In this document: positions 15,181 to 23,504 of the stretch, piece after piece
Layout of the letters: each line of letters begins with the position of its first letter
Numbering within the stretch: the first letter of the stretch is position 1
Source: Alphaproteobacteria bacterium
GTDB taxonomy: Bacteria > Pseudomonadota > Alphaproteobacteria > GCA-2731375
Direction: 5' to 3'
DNA length: 50,764 nucleotides
NCBI GenBank assembly: GCA_030746635.1
Contig: JASLMH010000009.1
Location: forward strand, 1-50,764
Program-made: the position numbers and the translations under genes
The notes under the pieces: generated by a model
Databases searched by the model: none
What the model was told of the DNA's origin: nothing
Seen by the model: the letters and a program-made list of their open reading frames with translations, nothing else

Positions 15181-15960
15181 GTGCTTCGCAAGGCAAGTCT
15201 GGCGCTCTGCGCCGCCCTTATCATCGCCACGCCGGCCCGGGCGGGCAGCATCGTCGGCGGCAGTTCGATGCTCGGGGGCCCGGGGCTGGCCCAGTTGGAG
15301 GCCTGGTTGGGCCAGGGTCCGCTGACCCTCACCAATATCTTCACCAAGGGCGTCGACGGCAGCACCTCGACCGACTGGCACGCCGCCGTCGACCACCAGG
15401 GCGCCACCTTCAGCCTGCTGGAGATGGTCGCCTACGACCCAGAAGCGGATGCCAACGTCACCCAGATCATCGGCGGCTACAATCCGCGAAGCTGGGATGC
15501 CGCGACCAACGGCTGGGTGAGCACGCCGAACGATGCCGACCGCACGGCCTTCATCTTCAATCTGACCACGGGGGTTTTGCAACGGCAGTGCCTGTCCACC
15601 GACCCCACGGACTGCGGCAGGGACCTCGCCGATTACGGCGAATGGCAGACCTTCGATCACCTGGACTACGGGCCGAGCTTCGGCGGCGGTCAGGACATTC
15701 ACGTCAACGCCGACCTGGACGACGGCTTTTCCTATAATTACTCGTACGGCGTTCCAGGCAGCCCGCTGGCCGGCTACGGACAGCAAAACGGCCTCGACCC
15801 CAACCCGGGCAGCAGCGGCTGGATCGCCGTCGGGGCGCTGGAGACCTTCACCATCGCGCCATTCACCGGCGCGGTGCCGGCGCCGGGTGGGCCGGCGCTG
15901 TTCGCCCTGGGCCTGCTGGGCCTGGCCGTGGCGCGTCGGCGGGGACTGAATACCCTCTAA
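15181..15960 (+). CDS. TLDc-domain secreted protein with exosortase (VPAPG-type) sorting signal
   Basis: 259 aa from GTG 15181, preceded by GGAGG 5 nt upstream. A signal peptide (LRKASLALCAALIIATPARA) begins right at the start, so earlier Met codons are unlikely. The mature part has TLDc-like features: TDWHAAVDHQGATFSLLEM, IIGGYNPRSWD and TAFIFNL, where TLDc domains have similar W-H, GGY/SW and AFIF words. The C-terminus is a sorting signal: VPAPGGPALFALGLLGLAV then RRRG. TLDc domains fused to exosortase signals are known in bacteria, but their role outside the cell is not. It stands next to a sigma-54 promoter and is the second exosortase substrate in about 4 kb. Confidence 0.78.
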   Translation: MLRKASLALCAALIIATPARAGSIVGGSSMLGGPGLAQLEAWLGQGPLTLTNIFTKGVDGSTSTDWHAAVDHQGATFSLLEMVAYDPEADANVTQIIGGYNPRSWDAATNGWVSTPNDADRTAFIFNLTTGVLQRQCLSTDPTDCGRDLADYGEWQTFDHLDYGPSFGGGQDIHVNADLDDGFSYNYSYGVPGSPLAGYGQQNGLDPNPGSSGWIAVGALETFTIAPFTGAVPAPGGPALFALGLLGLAVARRRGLNTL

Positions 15961-16119
15961 ATCATCGGGCTGTTCGAAACGGCGGCGACTGTTTTGTGGC
16001 GCTGTCGATCGCCGGCGCCCATAAACACTGTCGACCTCGCGATCGTTCATTCTGGATCGCCGCGACGGATTGTGGAACATTTCAGATCCACCCGGCATGA
16101 ACGGAGGAAGGGCAAGAGA

Positions 16120-16977
16120 ATGAGCAACAGGGACAATCCGGCATTTCTGTTCGTCCATGGCGCCTGGCACGGCGCCTGGACCTGGAACAAGGTCATTCCA
16201 TTGCTGGCGCAGGCCGGTTATGCGTCCATCGCCATCGATCTGCCGCGGGACGGCTTGAATGCCAAGTTCCCGGCGGCGTTTCACCAGCGGCCGATCGACC
16301 CCGAGGCCTATGGAGGCGAGCCGTCGCCGATCGCCGCAAGCTCGCAGGACGATGCCAATGCGGCCGCCCTGGCGGCGCTGGACCAGGCGGCCGCCCTGGG
16401 CAACGGCAAGGTCGTCCTGGTCGGCCATTCCCTTGGCGGCACCACCATCACCCATGTCGCCGAGCAGGCGCCCGGGAAGCTGCACGCGGTGGTCTATCTG
16501 TCCGCCGTCTTGCTGCCCAACGGGGTGACGCCCGGCGAAATGCTGTTCAGCGAACCGATGAGCACCTCGCTGGTGCCGAGCCTGCTGCTGGCCGATCCGG
16601 AAGTCATCGGCGCCCTCCGCATCGACCCGCTGTCCAGCGACCCGGACTACGCGGCCACGGCGAAGCAGGCGTTCTATGCCGACGTGGACGACGCGACGGT
16701 CCGGGCGACCATGAAGCTGTTGAGCTGCGACGAGCCGGCATCCGTGTTGGGCGTTCCCTCACCGGTCACGGCGGAGAATTTCGGTTCGGTGTCGCGGCAC
16801 TACATCCGCCTGACCCAGGACCTGGCGGTGACGCTGGCGGCGCAGGATGCGGCGATCGCCGAGATCGACGCGGCCATGCCCAATCAGACCGTCGTCCACA
16901 CCATGGAACGGAGCCATTCGCCGTTCCTGTCCGATCCAGGGGGATTGGCGGACATCCTGGCCAAGACGGCGGCCTGA
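16120..16977 (+). CDS. Alpha/beta hydrolase (esterase/HNL-like)
   Basis: 285 aa. It has a HGAWHGAWTWNKVIPLL oxyanion region, a VLVGHSLGGTTITH nucleophile elbow, a cap region, and the catalytic His in MERSHSPFLSDP near the C-terminus. The HGAWHGAW start and HSPF end are typical of the plant hydroxynitrile-lyase/methylesterase-like bacterial hydrolases (Abhydrolase_6). ATG 16120 has GGAGGAAG 10 nt upstream; the ORF upstream of it has no family features. Substrate unknown. Directly downstream lies a cupin gene remnant on the opposite strand. Confidence 0.85.
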   Translation: MSNRDNPAFLFVHGAWHGAWTWNKVIPLLAQAGYASIAIDLPRDGLNAKFPAAFHQRPIDPEAYGGEPSPIAASSQDDANAAALAALDQAAALGNGKVVLVGHSLGGTTITHVAEQAPGKLHAVVYLSAVLLPNGVTPGEMLFSEPMSTSLVPSLLLADPEVIGALRIDPLSSDPDYAATAKQAFYADVDDATVRATMKLLSCDEPASVLGVPSPVTAENFGSVSRHYIRLTQDLAVTLAAQDAAIAEIDAAMPNQTVVHTMERSHSPFLSDPGGLADILAKTAA

Positions 16978-16998
16978 GGGTCGAAGGCGACCTAGGAC

Positions 16999-17124
16999 CT
17001 ACTCGTCGGCGTCGTAGTAGTAGTGCATTTCGAAGATGGTGCAGCCGCCGTCCGACTTGAACGGGCCGTGAAAGGCGCCGGGCGGGCGGCAGGCATAGGT
17101 GGGTGCGAGGAACTTCTCGCCGCC
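16999..17124 (-). pseudogene. Truncated remnant of a cupin gene (last 41 codons)
   Basis: Reads GGEKFLAPTYACRPPGAFHG... to YYYDADE and stop. It is about 92% identical by eye at DNA level to the 3' end of the intact cupin gene at 19173-19559, with nearly all protein positions preserved (Q/L and L/M changes). Upstream of 17124 similarity ends abruptly and no start or cupin N-terminus follows. Synonymous differences show it was once an independently evolving functional copy. The break marks one border of the shifted-composition insert. Confidence 0.8.
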
Positions 17125-17390
17125 TTCGCTGGCTCGCGTCGCCAAGTGGGCCGCTCTTGGCTATGTGTTGATTGAATATACCTACGCTCTACAATGTCAT
17201 TAGTTCGAAACAGCTACGAGATACCCAGTTACTGTTGTGCGGACCGACTAAATTTCTTCCCTAATTAGAGTTTTGAATCTACCATTCCGCATTAGAACCC
17301 AATCGCCTTGATATCCACAGACGAGGCGGTCGTGTAACCGAAAGTTGGTGCAAACACTTCTGTTCGGCGCCTTTCTACCGGAGTTTCCGC
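17125..17390. other. 266-nt AT-richer stretch at the insert border
   Basis: No coding frame with family features. Composition shifts visibly toward A/T compared with the flanking genes, beginning just after the cupin remnant. It probably includes the promoter for the lipoprotein gene. Confidence 0.4.
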
Positions 17391-18233
17391 ATGTGTTCGC
17401 CCCTGACGACCTCCACCACTTCAACATTTGCGCGGTCTGGATGGCGCGCCAAGCCATTCTTGAGTGTTGCAATTGTCGGGATCATGGCCTTTCTCTCGGC
17501 CTGCCAGATGAACGCAATGGACGCGATATACAACGCCGGTTTTCAACTAAACACGGCAACCGCCGCCGACGAATCACAAGGTGACGCCGACCACAAATAC
17601 GTGGATGTCAAAGATCCGTTCGCGGCCAAAGAGGAGGCCGATAAGCCCTCTGCAATCGTGATTGCCGGCGTCACTCTGACCCCGGTCTCCAACGCAAACC
17701 TGCCGCGGTCGGTTTTCGAGAGCTATTGGTACGCGGTAGACCGGCAAAACAAACAACTCATACCCACCGTGGATCCCGCAACTATCGGAGGCTCTTACCA
17801 ATGGACTGCCATTAACCGGGAGAATCCGGCCTATGTCGCCATCGGGATTCCACCTGGCGACTATATGCTTGGGGCAGGTTTGGGTTTCTACACGTTTGGA
17901 ATCCGAGCGATTACGAACATGCTGTCAGACGGCCACTTCAAAGATGCCGGCATGTCCATGACCAGAGGGATAAATCCTACCTGGGAACCGAAAGACGCAA
18001 AACTCAGCCGTCTTGATACGCCCTATTTCGTAGCAAGAGCTGGCGACGTCATATATTTGGGCGACTTGCATTTTGTTGCCCGACCTGCAGGTCCGGGCGG
18101 CGGACGCTACCCGAAGTTCTCGCTCTCCGAAGTCACCCAGAATCTGAATGGCGCCCGGACTTTCGTGCAAGAACACTATCCCGATCTGGCGGCCAAACTT
18201 TCATCACGCAACATTCAATGGCCAGACTGGTAG
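17391..18233 (+). CDS. Lipoprotein of unknown function
   Basis: 280 aa. After a short basic N-terminus, a hydrophobic stretch ends in the lipobox LSAC (AIVGIMAFLSACQMNAM), so it should be lipid-anchored. The mature protein has no domain I recognise. Visible segments are a beta-rich region (AIVIAGVTLTPV; NPAYVAIGIPPGDYMLGAG) and a C-terminal stretch YFVARAGDVIYLGDLHFV, which resembles structural beta-sheet proteins. Codon use is less G/C-biased than in the surrounding genes, consistent with acquisition. Paired with the following exported protein, whose start is 32 nt beyond this stop; the two may act together at the envelope. Confidence 0.65.
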   Translation: MCSPLTTSTTSTFARSGWRAKPFLSVAIVGIMAFLSACQMNAMDAIYNAGFQLNTATAADESQGDADHKYVDVKDPFAAKEEADKPSAIVIAGVTLTPVSNANLPRSVFESYWYAVDRQNKQLIPTVDPATIGGSYQWTAINRENPAYVAIGIPPGDYMLGAGLGFYTFGIRAITNMLSDGHFKDAGMSMTRGINPTWEPKDAKLSRLDTPYFVARAGDVIYLGDLHFVARPAGPGGGRYPKFSLSEVTQNLNGARTFVQEHYPDLAAKLSSRNIQWPDW

Positions 18234-18265
18234 GGTCATTCAGTCAGACGAGAGGCCTGACACAG

Positions 18266-19015
18266 ATGGTGAATTGTCTCCATCGGCTCACGTCGACCGC
18301 CGCCATCGCAATATCGATGCTGGTGTTTGCGACCGCAGGCGAGGCCAGAACAGCAAAGCCGATACCGTCGGATTTCCCGACCGATGAGCATCTCGATTGT
18401 GCCACTTTGGCCATTGAGTTCGAAGATGTCCGCTGGAAGGCTTTCGGGCTCTACCTGGAGGTGGATAAATCGACCCGCGGAAATGTAGCGTTCCTAGCCC
18501 TCGCCGTATTGGATCTGACGAGTCTAGCCGGCCTGCAAACGACTGACGCGGCGACGGAAGAACTGATCAGCTACCGTCAACGTTATGACAGACTGGTAAC
18601 GCTCCACGAGGCAAGGCGTTGTGCGGATGACATCGAGAGATTTCCGACCGCCAAGGATATGAAGATTTCCCTCGAAGCGGACAAGAAGATCGACGATGCC
18701 ACTCGGCTCGAGAAAATCAGGGCATACGGAGGTAAATGGATTGGTGAAGGCCGCCCTATCGCGCCGGGAAATCCGACTTCCACAAAAGAAGCTTGTCCCC
18801 CGTGGAATTTCAAGATCAGGGTTCGCAACCAATTCGTCTCTGGGTTTGCCACCGATGGCAAGGGACGCCGCATCGGCGTTGAAGGCACGGTCCGCATGAA
18901 CGGAAAACTATGGGAGGCCGTAATTGGCACCGCACCACTGTACGGCAGTCTGTGGCGGGGCATCTATCGAATGCAGTACTGCACGGGCCAGTATCAATGG
19001 CGCAAGCTCCAATAA
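18266..19015 (+). CDS. Exported protein of unknown function
   Basis: 249 aa from the ATG at 18266, which gives a clean signal peptide (LTSTAAIAISMLVFATAGEA); a longer reading starts at 18218 and overlaps the lipoprotein gene. The mature part carries four or so cysteines (for example in DCATLAIEF, RRCADDIERF, KEACPPWNF, QYCTGQ), suggesting disulfides in the periplasm. A C-terminal region with KIRVRNQFVSGFATD, GVEGTVRMNGKL and GSLWRGIYRMQYCTG looks beta-stranded and lipocalin/avidin-like in rhythm, but no family can be named. Composition shifted like the lipoprotein gene before it. Confidence 0.6.
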   Translation: MVNCLHRLTSTAAIAISMLVFATAGEARTAKPIPSDFPTDEHLDCATLAIEFEDVRWKAFGLYLEVDKSTRGNVAFLALAVLDLTSLAGLQTTDAATEELISYRQRYDRLVTLHEARRCADDIERFPTAKDMKISLEADKKIDDATRLEKIRAYGGKWIGEGRPIAPGNPTSTKEACPPWNFKIRVRNQFVSGFATDGKGRRIGVEGTVRMNGKLWEAVIGTAPLYGSLWRGIYRMQYCTGQYQWRKLQ

Positions 19016-19030
19016 CTCGAGATACTCAAG

Positions 19031-19171
19031 CTATTGGCGATACCGCCTGCCACTCAGCCGCGCGTTGAAATTAGTATTCAGGTCCAGCCGTTCGCGGGGC
19101 ATGGCTTCGTTCATATGCACGCCGGGACGATACTCCACGGCGACAATCCTACGTTTGACGTTGGCGCAAAG
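19031..19171 (-). pseudogene. Possible C-terminal fragment of an unidentified gene
   Basis: This minus-strand frame reads VKRRIVAVEYRPGVHMNEA then MPRERLDLNTNFNARLSG and ends RRYRQ-stop at 19031. Codons are more like the host genome than like the adjacent insert genes, and no start codon with a family N-terminus precedes it. It may be the decayed end of a gene broken when the insert arrived. I cannot name the family, and a chance open frame is possible. Confidence 0.25.
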
Positions 19172-19172
19172 C

Positions 19173-19559
19173 CTACTCGTCGGCGTCGTAGTAGTAGTGC
19201 AATTCGAATATCGTGCAGCCGCCGTCCGACTTGAACGGGCCGTGGAAGGCCCCGGGCGGGCGGCAGGCATAGGTCGGCGCCTGGAATTTCTCGCCGCCCT
19301 GGCCGTTCACGTCGTTGCCGACGATCAGGTCGCCCTCGACCAGGTAGACCTCCTCCCAGTGGTCGTGCACGAAGGGTTCGGTCGAATAGACGCCGGGCTC
19401 GATCCGTAGGAAGCGCGTGCGGCTGCCCGACTTGCCGACCTCGTCGAGGTCGCTTGTCAGGACCTTCTGCTTCATGCCGTCCGGATAGCCGGGCGGCGTC
19501 TCCCAGCCATCGGCCATGTCCAAGGGCAGGAATTCGATATGCGGCTTGCCTTTGCCCAT
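19173..19559 (-). CDS. Cupin-domain protein
   Basis: 128 aa. The cupin core is visible: VHDHWEEVYLVEGDLIVG (cupin motif 1 with His-x-His and Glu) and ACRPPGAFHGPFKSDGG (motif 2, PxGxxH), so a metal-binding beta barrel of the RmlC-like fold. The C-terminal tail HYYYDADE is distinctive and is shared with the remnant at 16999-17124. ATG 19559 has GGAGGGGAAAC immediately upstream; a start 33 nt earlier is less likely. Function is unknown; small cupins of this type often act as dioxygenases, isomerases or ligand sensors. The GST gene begins 111 nt away on the opposite strand. Confidence 0.85.
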   Translation of the reverse strand: MGKGKPHIEFLPLDMADGWETPPGYPDGMKQKVLTSDLDEVGKSGSRTRFLRIEPGVYSTEPFVHDHWEEVYLVEGDLIVGNDVNGQGGEKFQAPTYACRPPGAFHGPFKSDGGCTIFELHYYYDADE

Positions 19560-19669
19560 GTTTCCCCTCCAAATCAACCAATCACGCTGCAAAATGCGAC
19601 GGTCGCCGCCCGCGACGGCCGCCGCCCGCGCGACATCATAACGCCGTATGGCGACAAGGTGGATCGAGA

Positions 19670-20314
19670 ATGGCCTACAAACTGTACAATCGTGACGGCT
19701 CGGGCGGCTTCGTGGTCGAAGCGGCGCTGGCCCTGGCGGACGCCCCGTTCGAACTCGTCAAGCTGGACTCGACGCCCGGCACGCCCCTGCCGGCCGCTTT
19801 TCGCGAGATCAATCCCTGGGGCCAGGTGCCGGTGCTGCTGACGCCCGATGGCACCATGCTGACCGAGTCGGCCGCCATGCTGATCCATATCGCGGCCTGT
19901 TATCCGGACCGGGATCTGGCACCCCGCCCCGGGACCTCGGCCCACGGGAGGTTCCTGCGCTGGCTGGTGTTCATGAGCGTCAACCTCTACGAAAGCGTCC
20001 TGCGCAAGGGCTATCCCGAACGCTACACCACCGACGCCGCCGGCACCGCCGGCGTGTCCGAAGCCGGCGCAAAACGGCTGGCCGACGGCCTCGGCCTGAT
20101 CGAGAGCGAGCTTCGGCCGGATGGCTACGTGTTGGGCGAGACGATGTCCCTGGCCGATCTCTACCTGGCCATGTTGAACGCCTGGCACGGCGGCGGGCGC
20201 GGCCTGCCCCTGTGCGACGCGGTAACCCATCGGGTGGCGGCGCATCCAGTCATCGCCCCGATCTGGCAACGCAATTTCGATCAGCGGCTGCCGACAAAAT
20301 GGGGCCGAGCTTGA
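19670..20314 (+). CDS. Glutathione S-transferase family protein
   Basis: 214 aa. An N-terminal thioredoxin-like domain (residues 1-80) contains the glutathione-binding cis-Pro and Glu-Ser: NPWGQVPVLL, then MLTESAAMLIHIA. A helical C-terminal domain follows (residues 90-205) with the N-capping box region ETMSLADLYLAML. Bacterial GSTs of this kind conjugate or isomerise electrophiles, often in aromatic or xenobiotic catabolism; the substrate cannot be read. ATG 19670 starts right before the first beta strand (YKLYNRDGSGG). The stop is 6 nt from the convergent amidohydrolase stop. Confidence 0.85.
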   Translation: MAYKLYNRDGSGGFVVEAALALADAPFELVKLDSTPGTPLPAAFREINPWGQVPVLLTPDGTMLTESAAMLIHIAACYPDRDLAPRPGTSAHGRFLRWLVFMSVNLYESVLRKGYPERYTTDAAGTAGVSEAGAKRLADGLGLIESELRPDGYVLGETMSLADLYLAMLNAWHGGGRGLPLCDAVTHRVAAHPVIAPIWQRNFDQRLPTKWGRA

Positions 20315-20320
20315 AATGCG

Positions 20321-21463
20321 CTAATTGACCAGGCCGTAGAATTCGGCGGCGTTGTCGCAGGTGATCTTGCGCACCGCGTCCGCCGGCAGGTGGCCAAACT
20401 GTTCCTCGATGTATTTGCCCGATTCCGGCCAGACGCCATCGCCATGGGGATAGTCGGAACCCCACATCAGGGTCTCGACGCCGATATCGTCGACCAGTTT
20501 GGCGCCGATGGTGTCGAACTGGAAGGTGGCCTTGCATTGCCGCCGCCAATAGTCCGACGGCTTCATGGTCATCTCCAGGTCCTGGAAGCGGTCCTCCCAT
20601 TCGAAATCCATGCGGTCGAGGGCATAGGCGATCCAGCCGCAACCACTTTCGCCAAAGGCCACGCGCAGGCCGGGATGCCGCTCCAGGGCGCCGCCGGAGA
20701 TGATGGCGGCGATGATGTTGATCAGGTTCATCTGGAAACCGGAGACGACGGTAAAGAACGCCGCCCGGCGGGAGGGGCCGTCCAGCCTTGCCAGCATCGA
20801 CGGCGGCACCGCCGGGAAGGTGTGGAAGTGCAGCGGCAGGTCGACGTCTTCCACGGCCTGCCAAAGCGGCTCCCAGCAGGGGTCGAACATCGGCTCCATA
20901 TCCCAGGAGCAGGACAGCTCCAGGCCGCGCAGGCCGCTGTCCGCGACCCGATGGACTTCCGTCACCGCGGCATCGATATCGCCATAGGGCAAACAGGCCA
21001 GGCCCAATTGCTGTTCCGGGTAGTGCCTGCAGAAATCCGCCAGCCACTCGTTGTAGATGCGGAACATCTCCGTCGCCGCCTCGTGGTCGGCCAGCTTGGT
21101 GGCGGCGCCCAGGATGCCGTAGATCACTTCCGCGTCGACGCCGTCCCGCTGCATGTCCTTCAGGCGCAGATGCGGATCGCTGACCCGCCGGACATCGTTC
21201 CTGCCGTCCTCGTACAGGTTCGTGGCGGCCATCAGGTCGGCCCGGGCATGCTGACCCTTGACGTATTTGGCGCCGGCCGGACCGACACCGTTCTTCAGCC
21301 CGAACGAGGTGCCGTTCTTGGAGGTCCAATAGGGGCCGTCGGGACCGTCGGTGACATAAGGCATGCGCGACTTCATCGCCGGCGTCGCCTCGCTGGTAAA
21401 CAAATCCGGCGGCATCCAGCACAGATCCACGTGGCAGTCGGCTGAAATCCGGTGATATTCCAT
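20321..21463 (-). CDS. Amidohydrolase_2 (ACMSD-like) family metal-dependent hydrolase/decarboxylase
   Basis: 380 aa. The N-terminal metal motif is degenerate (ISADCHVDL, one His instead of HxH), then HFHTFPAV mid-protein and GSDYPHGDGVWPES with the late catalytic Asp. A CGWIAYALDRMDFEW segment and DNAAEFYGL end are typical of PF04909 proteins, which include decarboxylases of aromatic acids as well as hydrolases. ATG 21463 has AGGGGG about 10 nt upstream; the longer frame up to 21709 has no family features. Likely cytoplasmic and catabolic. No operon partner: converges with the GST gene and diverges from Sat/CysC. Confidence 0.85.
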   Translation of the reverse strand: MEYHRISADCHVDLCWMPPDLFTSEATPAMKSRMPYVTDGPDGPYWTSKNGTSFGLKNGVGPAGAKYVKGQHARADLMAATNLYEDGRNDVRRVSDPHLRLKDMQRDGVDAEVIYGILGAATKLADHEAATEMFRIYNEWLADFCRHYPEQQLGLACLPYGDIDAAVTEVHRVADSGLRGLELSCSWDMEPMFDPCWEPLWQAVEDVDLPLHFHTFPAVPPSMLARLDGPSRRAAFFTVVSGFQMNLINIIAAIISGGALERHPGLRVAFGESGCGWIAYALDRMDFEWEDRFQDLEMTMKPSDYWRRQCKATFQFDTIGAKLVDDIGVETLMWGSDYPHGDGVWPESGKYIEEQFGHLPADAVRKITCDNAAEFYGLVN

Positions 21464-21695
21464 GGCTTGAATTCCCCCTGTCGATCGCTTCCCCGCCAAA
21501 CCGCCAAACAGCACATCGGCACCTTGGGCCTGCTCTTTCAATAGCAGCGTTGCCTTCACTTGGGCAAACCGAACCGCCACGGACCGCCCGATGGGCAAGA
21601 GATTTCGCCGCGAAGTCGGATTAGCGCTTGACCCCGGCCGCCGCCATCGGCAGGTAGGGGCCCGACATCGGTCGGGCAGGGAGGTCGTGGCGTAG

Positions 21696-23408
21696 ATGGG
21701 CGCTTTCAAGGAGCCGCACGGCGGCGTTCTGAAGGAGCTGTACCTGGGCGAATCCGCCGCCGAGGCGGAGAAGCAGAAGGCCCTGGACTATCCGGTCTGG
21801 AACCTGAGCGAGCGGCAGCTTTGCGACATCGAGCTGATCCTGAACGGCGCCTTCTCGCCGCTGGAGGGTTTTCTCGGCCGCCAGGACTACGAGGCCGTGC
21901 TGGCCGACATGCGCCTGCCCACGGGCCTGTTGTGGCCGATCCCGATCACCCTGGATTGCACCGCCGACTTCGCCGAACAGATCGGCGAAGGCACCGCCAT
22001 TGCATTGCGTGATCGGGAAAGCATGCTGATCGCCACCATGGAGGTCAGCGACATCTGGACGCCCGACAAGGGCGCCGAGGCGGTGGCGGTCTACGGCACC
22101 GACGATGTCGCCCATCCGGGCGTCCATACCCTGATGAACGAGACCGGGCCGGTCTATCTGGGCGGCCGGCTGCGCGGGGTGGAGCCCTGCATGCACTACG
22201 ATTTCCGGCTGCTGCGGGACTCGCCGTCGGAGTTGCGCGGCCGCTTCCGCAAGCTCGGCTGGCGCAAGGTGGTGGCTTTCCAGACCCGCAAGCCGATGCA
22301 CCGGGCCCAGCAGGAACTGAGCTTCCGGGCCGCCCGCGCGGCCGAGGCCAACCTGCTGATCCATCCCTCCGTCGGCACCCCGGATCACGGCGATATCGAC
22401 CGCTTCACCCGGATCCGCTGTTACGAGCACATCCTCGAGCAATACCCCGAGCAGACCACCACCCTGAGCATCCTGAACCTGTCGCTGCGCCTGGCCGGCC
22501 CGCGCGAGGCGCTGTGGCACGGCATCGTGCGCAAGAACTTCGGCTGCACCCATTTCATCGTCGGTCCGGACCACGCCGCGCCCGATCCCGGCCCCGACGG
22601 CGAACGCTACTATCCGCCACTAGCCGCCCAGGAGCTGTTCGCCCAACACGAAGAGGAACTGGACATCACCATGGTGCCGTCGGGGGAGATGGTCTACGTC
22701 GACGACCGGGCCCAGCACCTGCCCCGCGACGAGGTCGCACCGGAGATGCAGGTCAGCACCCTGTCGGATGGGGAGTTCCGCCGCCGCCTGCGCGAGGGGC
22801 TGGAGGTGCCGGAGTGGTATTCCTATCCGGCGATCGTCGGCGAATTGGCCAAGGTCTTTCCGCCCCGCCACCATCAGGGCTTCACCCTGTTCTTCACCGG
22901 CCTGTCCAGCGCCGGCAAATCGACTATCGCCAATGCCCTGCTGATCAAGTTGTTGGAAAACGGCCACCGCAAGGTGACGCTGCTGGACGGCGACATCGTG
23001 CGCAAGAATTTGTCCAGCGAACTCGGCTTCTCCAAGGAACATCGGGATCTGAACATCCTGCGGATCGGCTATGTGGCCTCGGAGATCACCAAGAGCGGCG
23101 GCGTCGCCATCTGCGCGCCGATCGCCCCCTATCGCGCCACCCGGCGCCGGGTCCGTGACCTGGTCGAGGCCTATGGCGGCTTCATCGAGGTCTATGTCTC
23201 GACGTCGCTGGAGGTTTGCGAGAGCCGCGACCGCAAGGGCCTGTACGCCGCCGCCCGGGCCGGCACCGCCAAGGGTGTCACCGGCATCGACGATCCCTAC
23301 GAGGTGCCGGAATTGGCCGAGATGGAAATCGACACCCAGGAACTGTCCCCGGAACTGGCCGCTCACCGCATCCTGGTCAAGCTGGAGAGCCTGGGCTACA
23401 TCCGCTGA
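21696..23408 (+). CDS. Sat-CysC fusion: degenerate ATP sulfurylase domain plus APS kinase
   Basis: 570 aa, usual length and order for fused bacterial Sat/CysC. Residues about 1-390 align in pattern with ATP sulfurylase (LNGAFSPLEGFLGRQDYEAV; GPREALWHG), but the active site is altered. QTRNPxHRAH, the ATP/sulfate-binding and HxxH motif, reads QTRKPMHRAQ, and GRDHAGP reads GPDHAAP. Residues about 395-570 are APS kinase with an intact P-loop (GLSSAGKST), DGDIVRKNL, SKEHRDLNI and RDRKGLYAAARAG. APS kinase should phosphorylate APS to PAPS; the ATP sulfurylase half may be inactive, regulatory or changed in substrate. ATG 21696 lies 233 nt from the divergent amidohydrolase start. Followed by a twin-hairpin element. 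Confidence 0.88.
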   Translation: MGAFKEPHGGVLKELYLGESAAEAEKQKALDYPVWNLSERQLCDIELILNGAFSPLEGFLGRQDYEAVLADMRLPTGLLWPIPITLDCTADFAEQIGEGTAIALRDRESMLIATMEVSDIWTPDKGAEAVAVYGTDDVAHPGVHTLMNETGPVYLGGRLRGVEPCMHYDFRLLRDSPSELRGRFRKLGWRKVVAFQTRKPMHRAQQELSFRAARAAEANLLIHPSVGTPDHGDIDRFTRIRCYEHILEQYPEQTTTLSILNLSLRLAGPREALWHGIVRKNFGCTHFIVGPDHAAPDPGPDGERYYPPLAAQELFAQHEEELDITMVPSGEMVYVDDRAQHLPRDEVAPEMQVSTLSDGEFRRRLREGLEVPEWYSYPAIVGELAKVFPPRHHQGFTLFFTGLSSAGKSTIANALLIKLLENGHRKVTLLDGDIVRKNLSSELGFSKEHRDLNILRIGYVASEITKSGGVAICAPIAPYRATRRRVRDLVEAYGGFIEVYVSTSLEVCESRDRKGLYAAARAGTAKGVTGIDDPYEVPELAEMEIDTQELSPELAAHRILVKLESLGYIR

Positions 23409-23447
23409 GGGTTGGGGCATTTCAAGCAGGGCAGGGACGCCGACGAG

Positions 23448-23470
23448 ATGCCCGGGTCAAGCCCGGGCAT
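23448..23470. terminator. Palindromic hairpin 1 after Sat/CysC
   Basis: ATGCCCGGG-tcaag-CCCGGGCAT: perfect 9-bp stem, 5-nt loop. The sequence belongs to a repeated hairpin family seen between genes in many alphaproteobacteria (recalled knowledge). It lies between convergent genes (Sat/CysC and the F420-type oxidoreductase), so it may end or stabilise both transcripts; the T-run expected of a classical terminator is weak. Confidence 0.55.
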
Positions 23471-23504
23471 GACGTAAGTTCTTATATTTTAACGATAATT
23501 CGTC

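Noticed and set aside
15088-16485. 465-codon minus-strand open frame over the TLDc protein and the hydrolase
   Set aside because: Covers two clearly real plus-strand genes and has no domain signature.
17391-19015. Insert genes considered as a toxin-antitoxin or phage-defence pair
   Set aside because: Both are exported (a lipobox and a signal peptide) with no nuclease, NTPase or antitoxin features.
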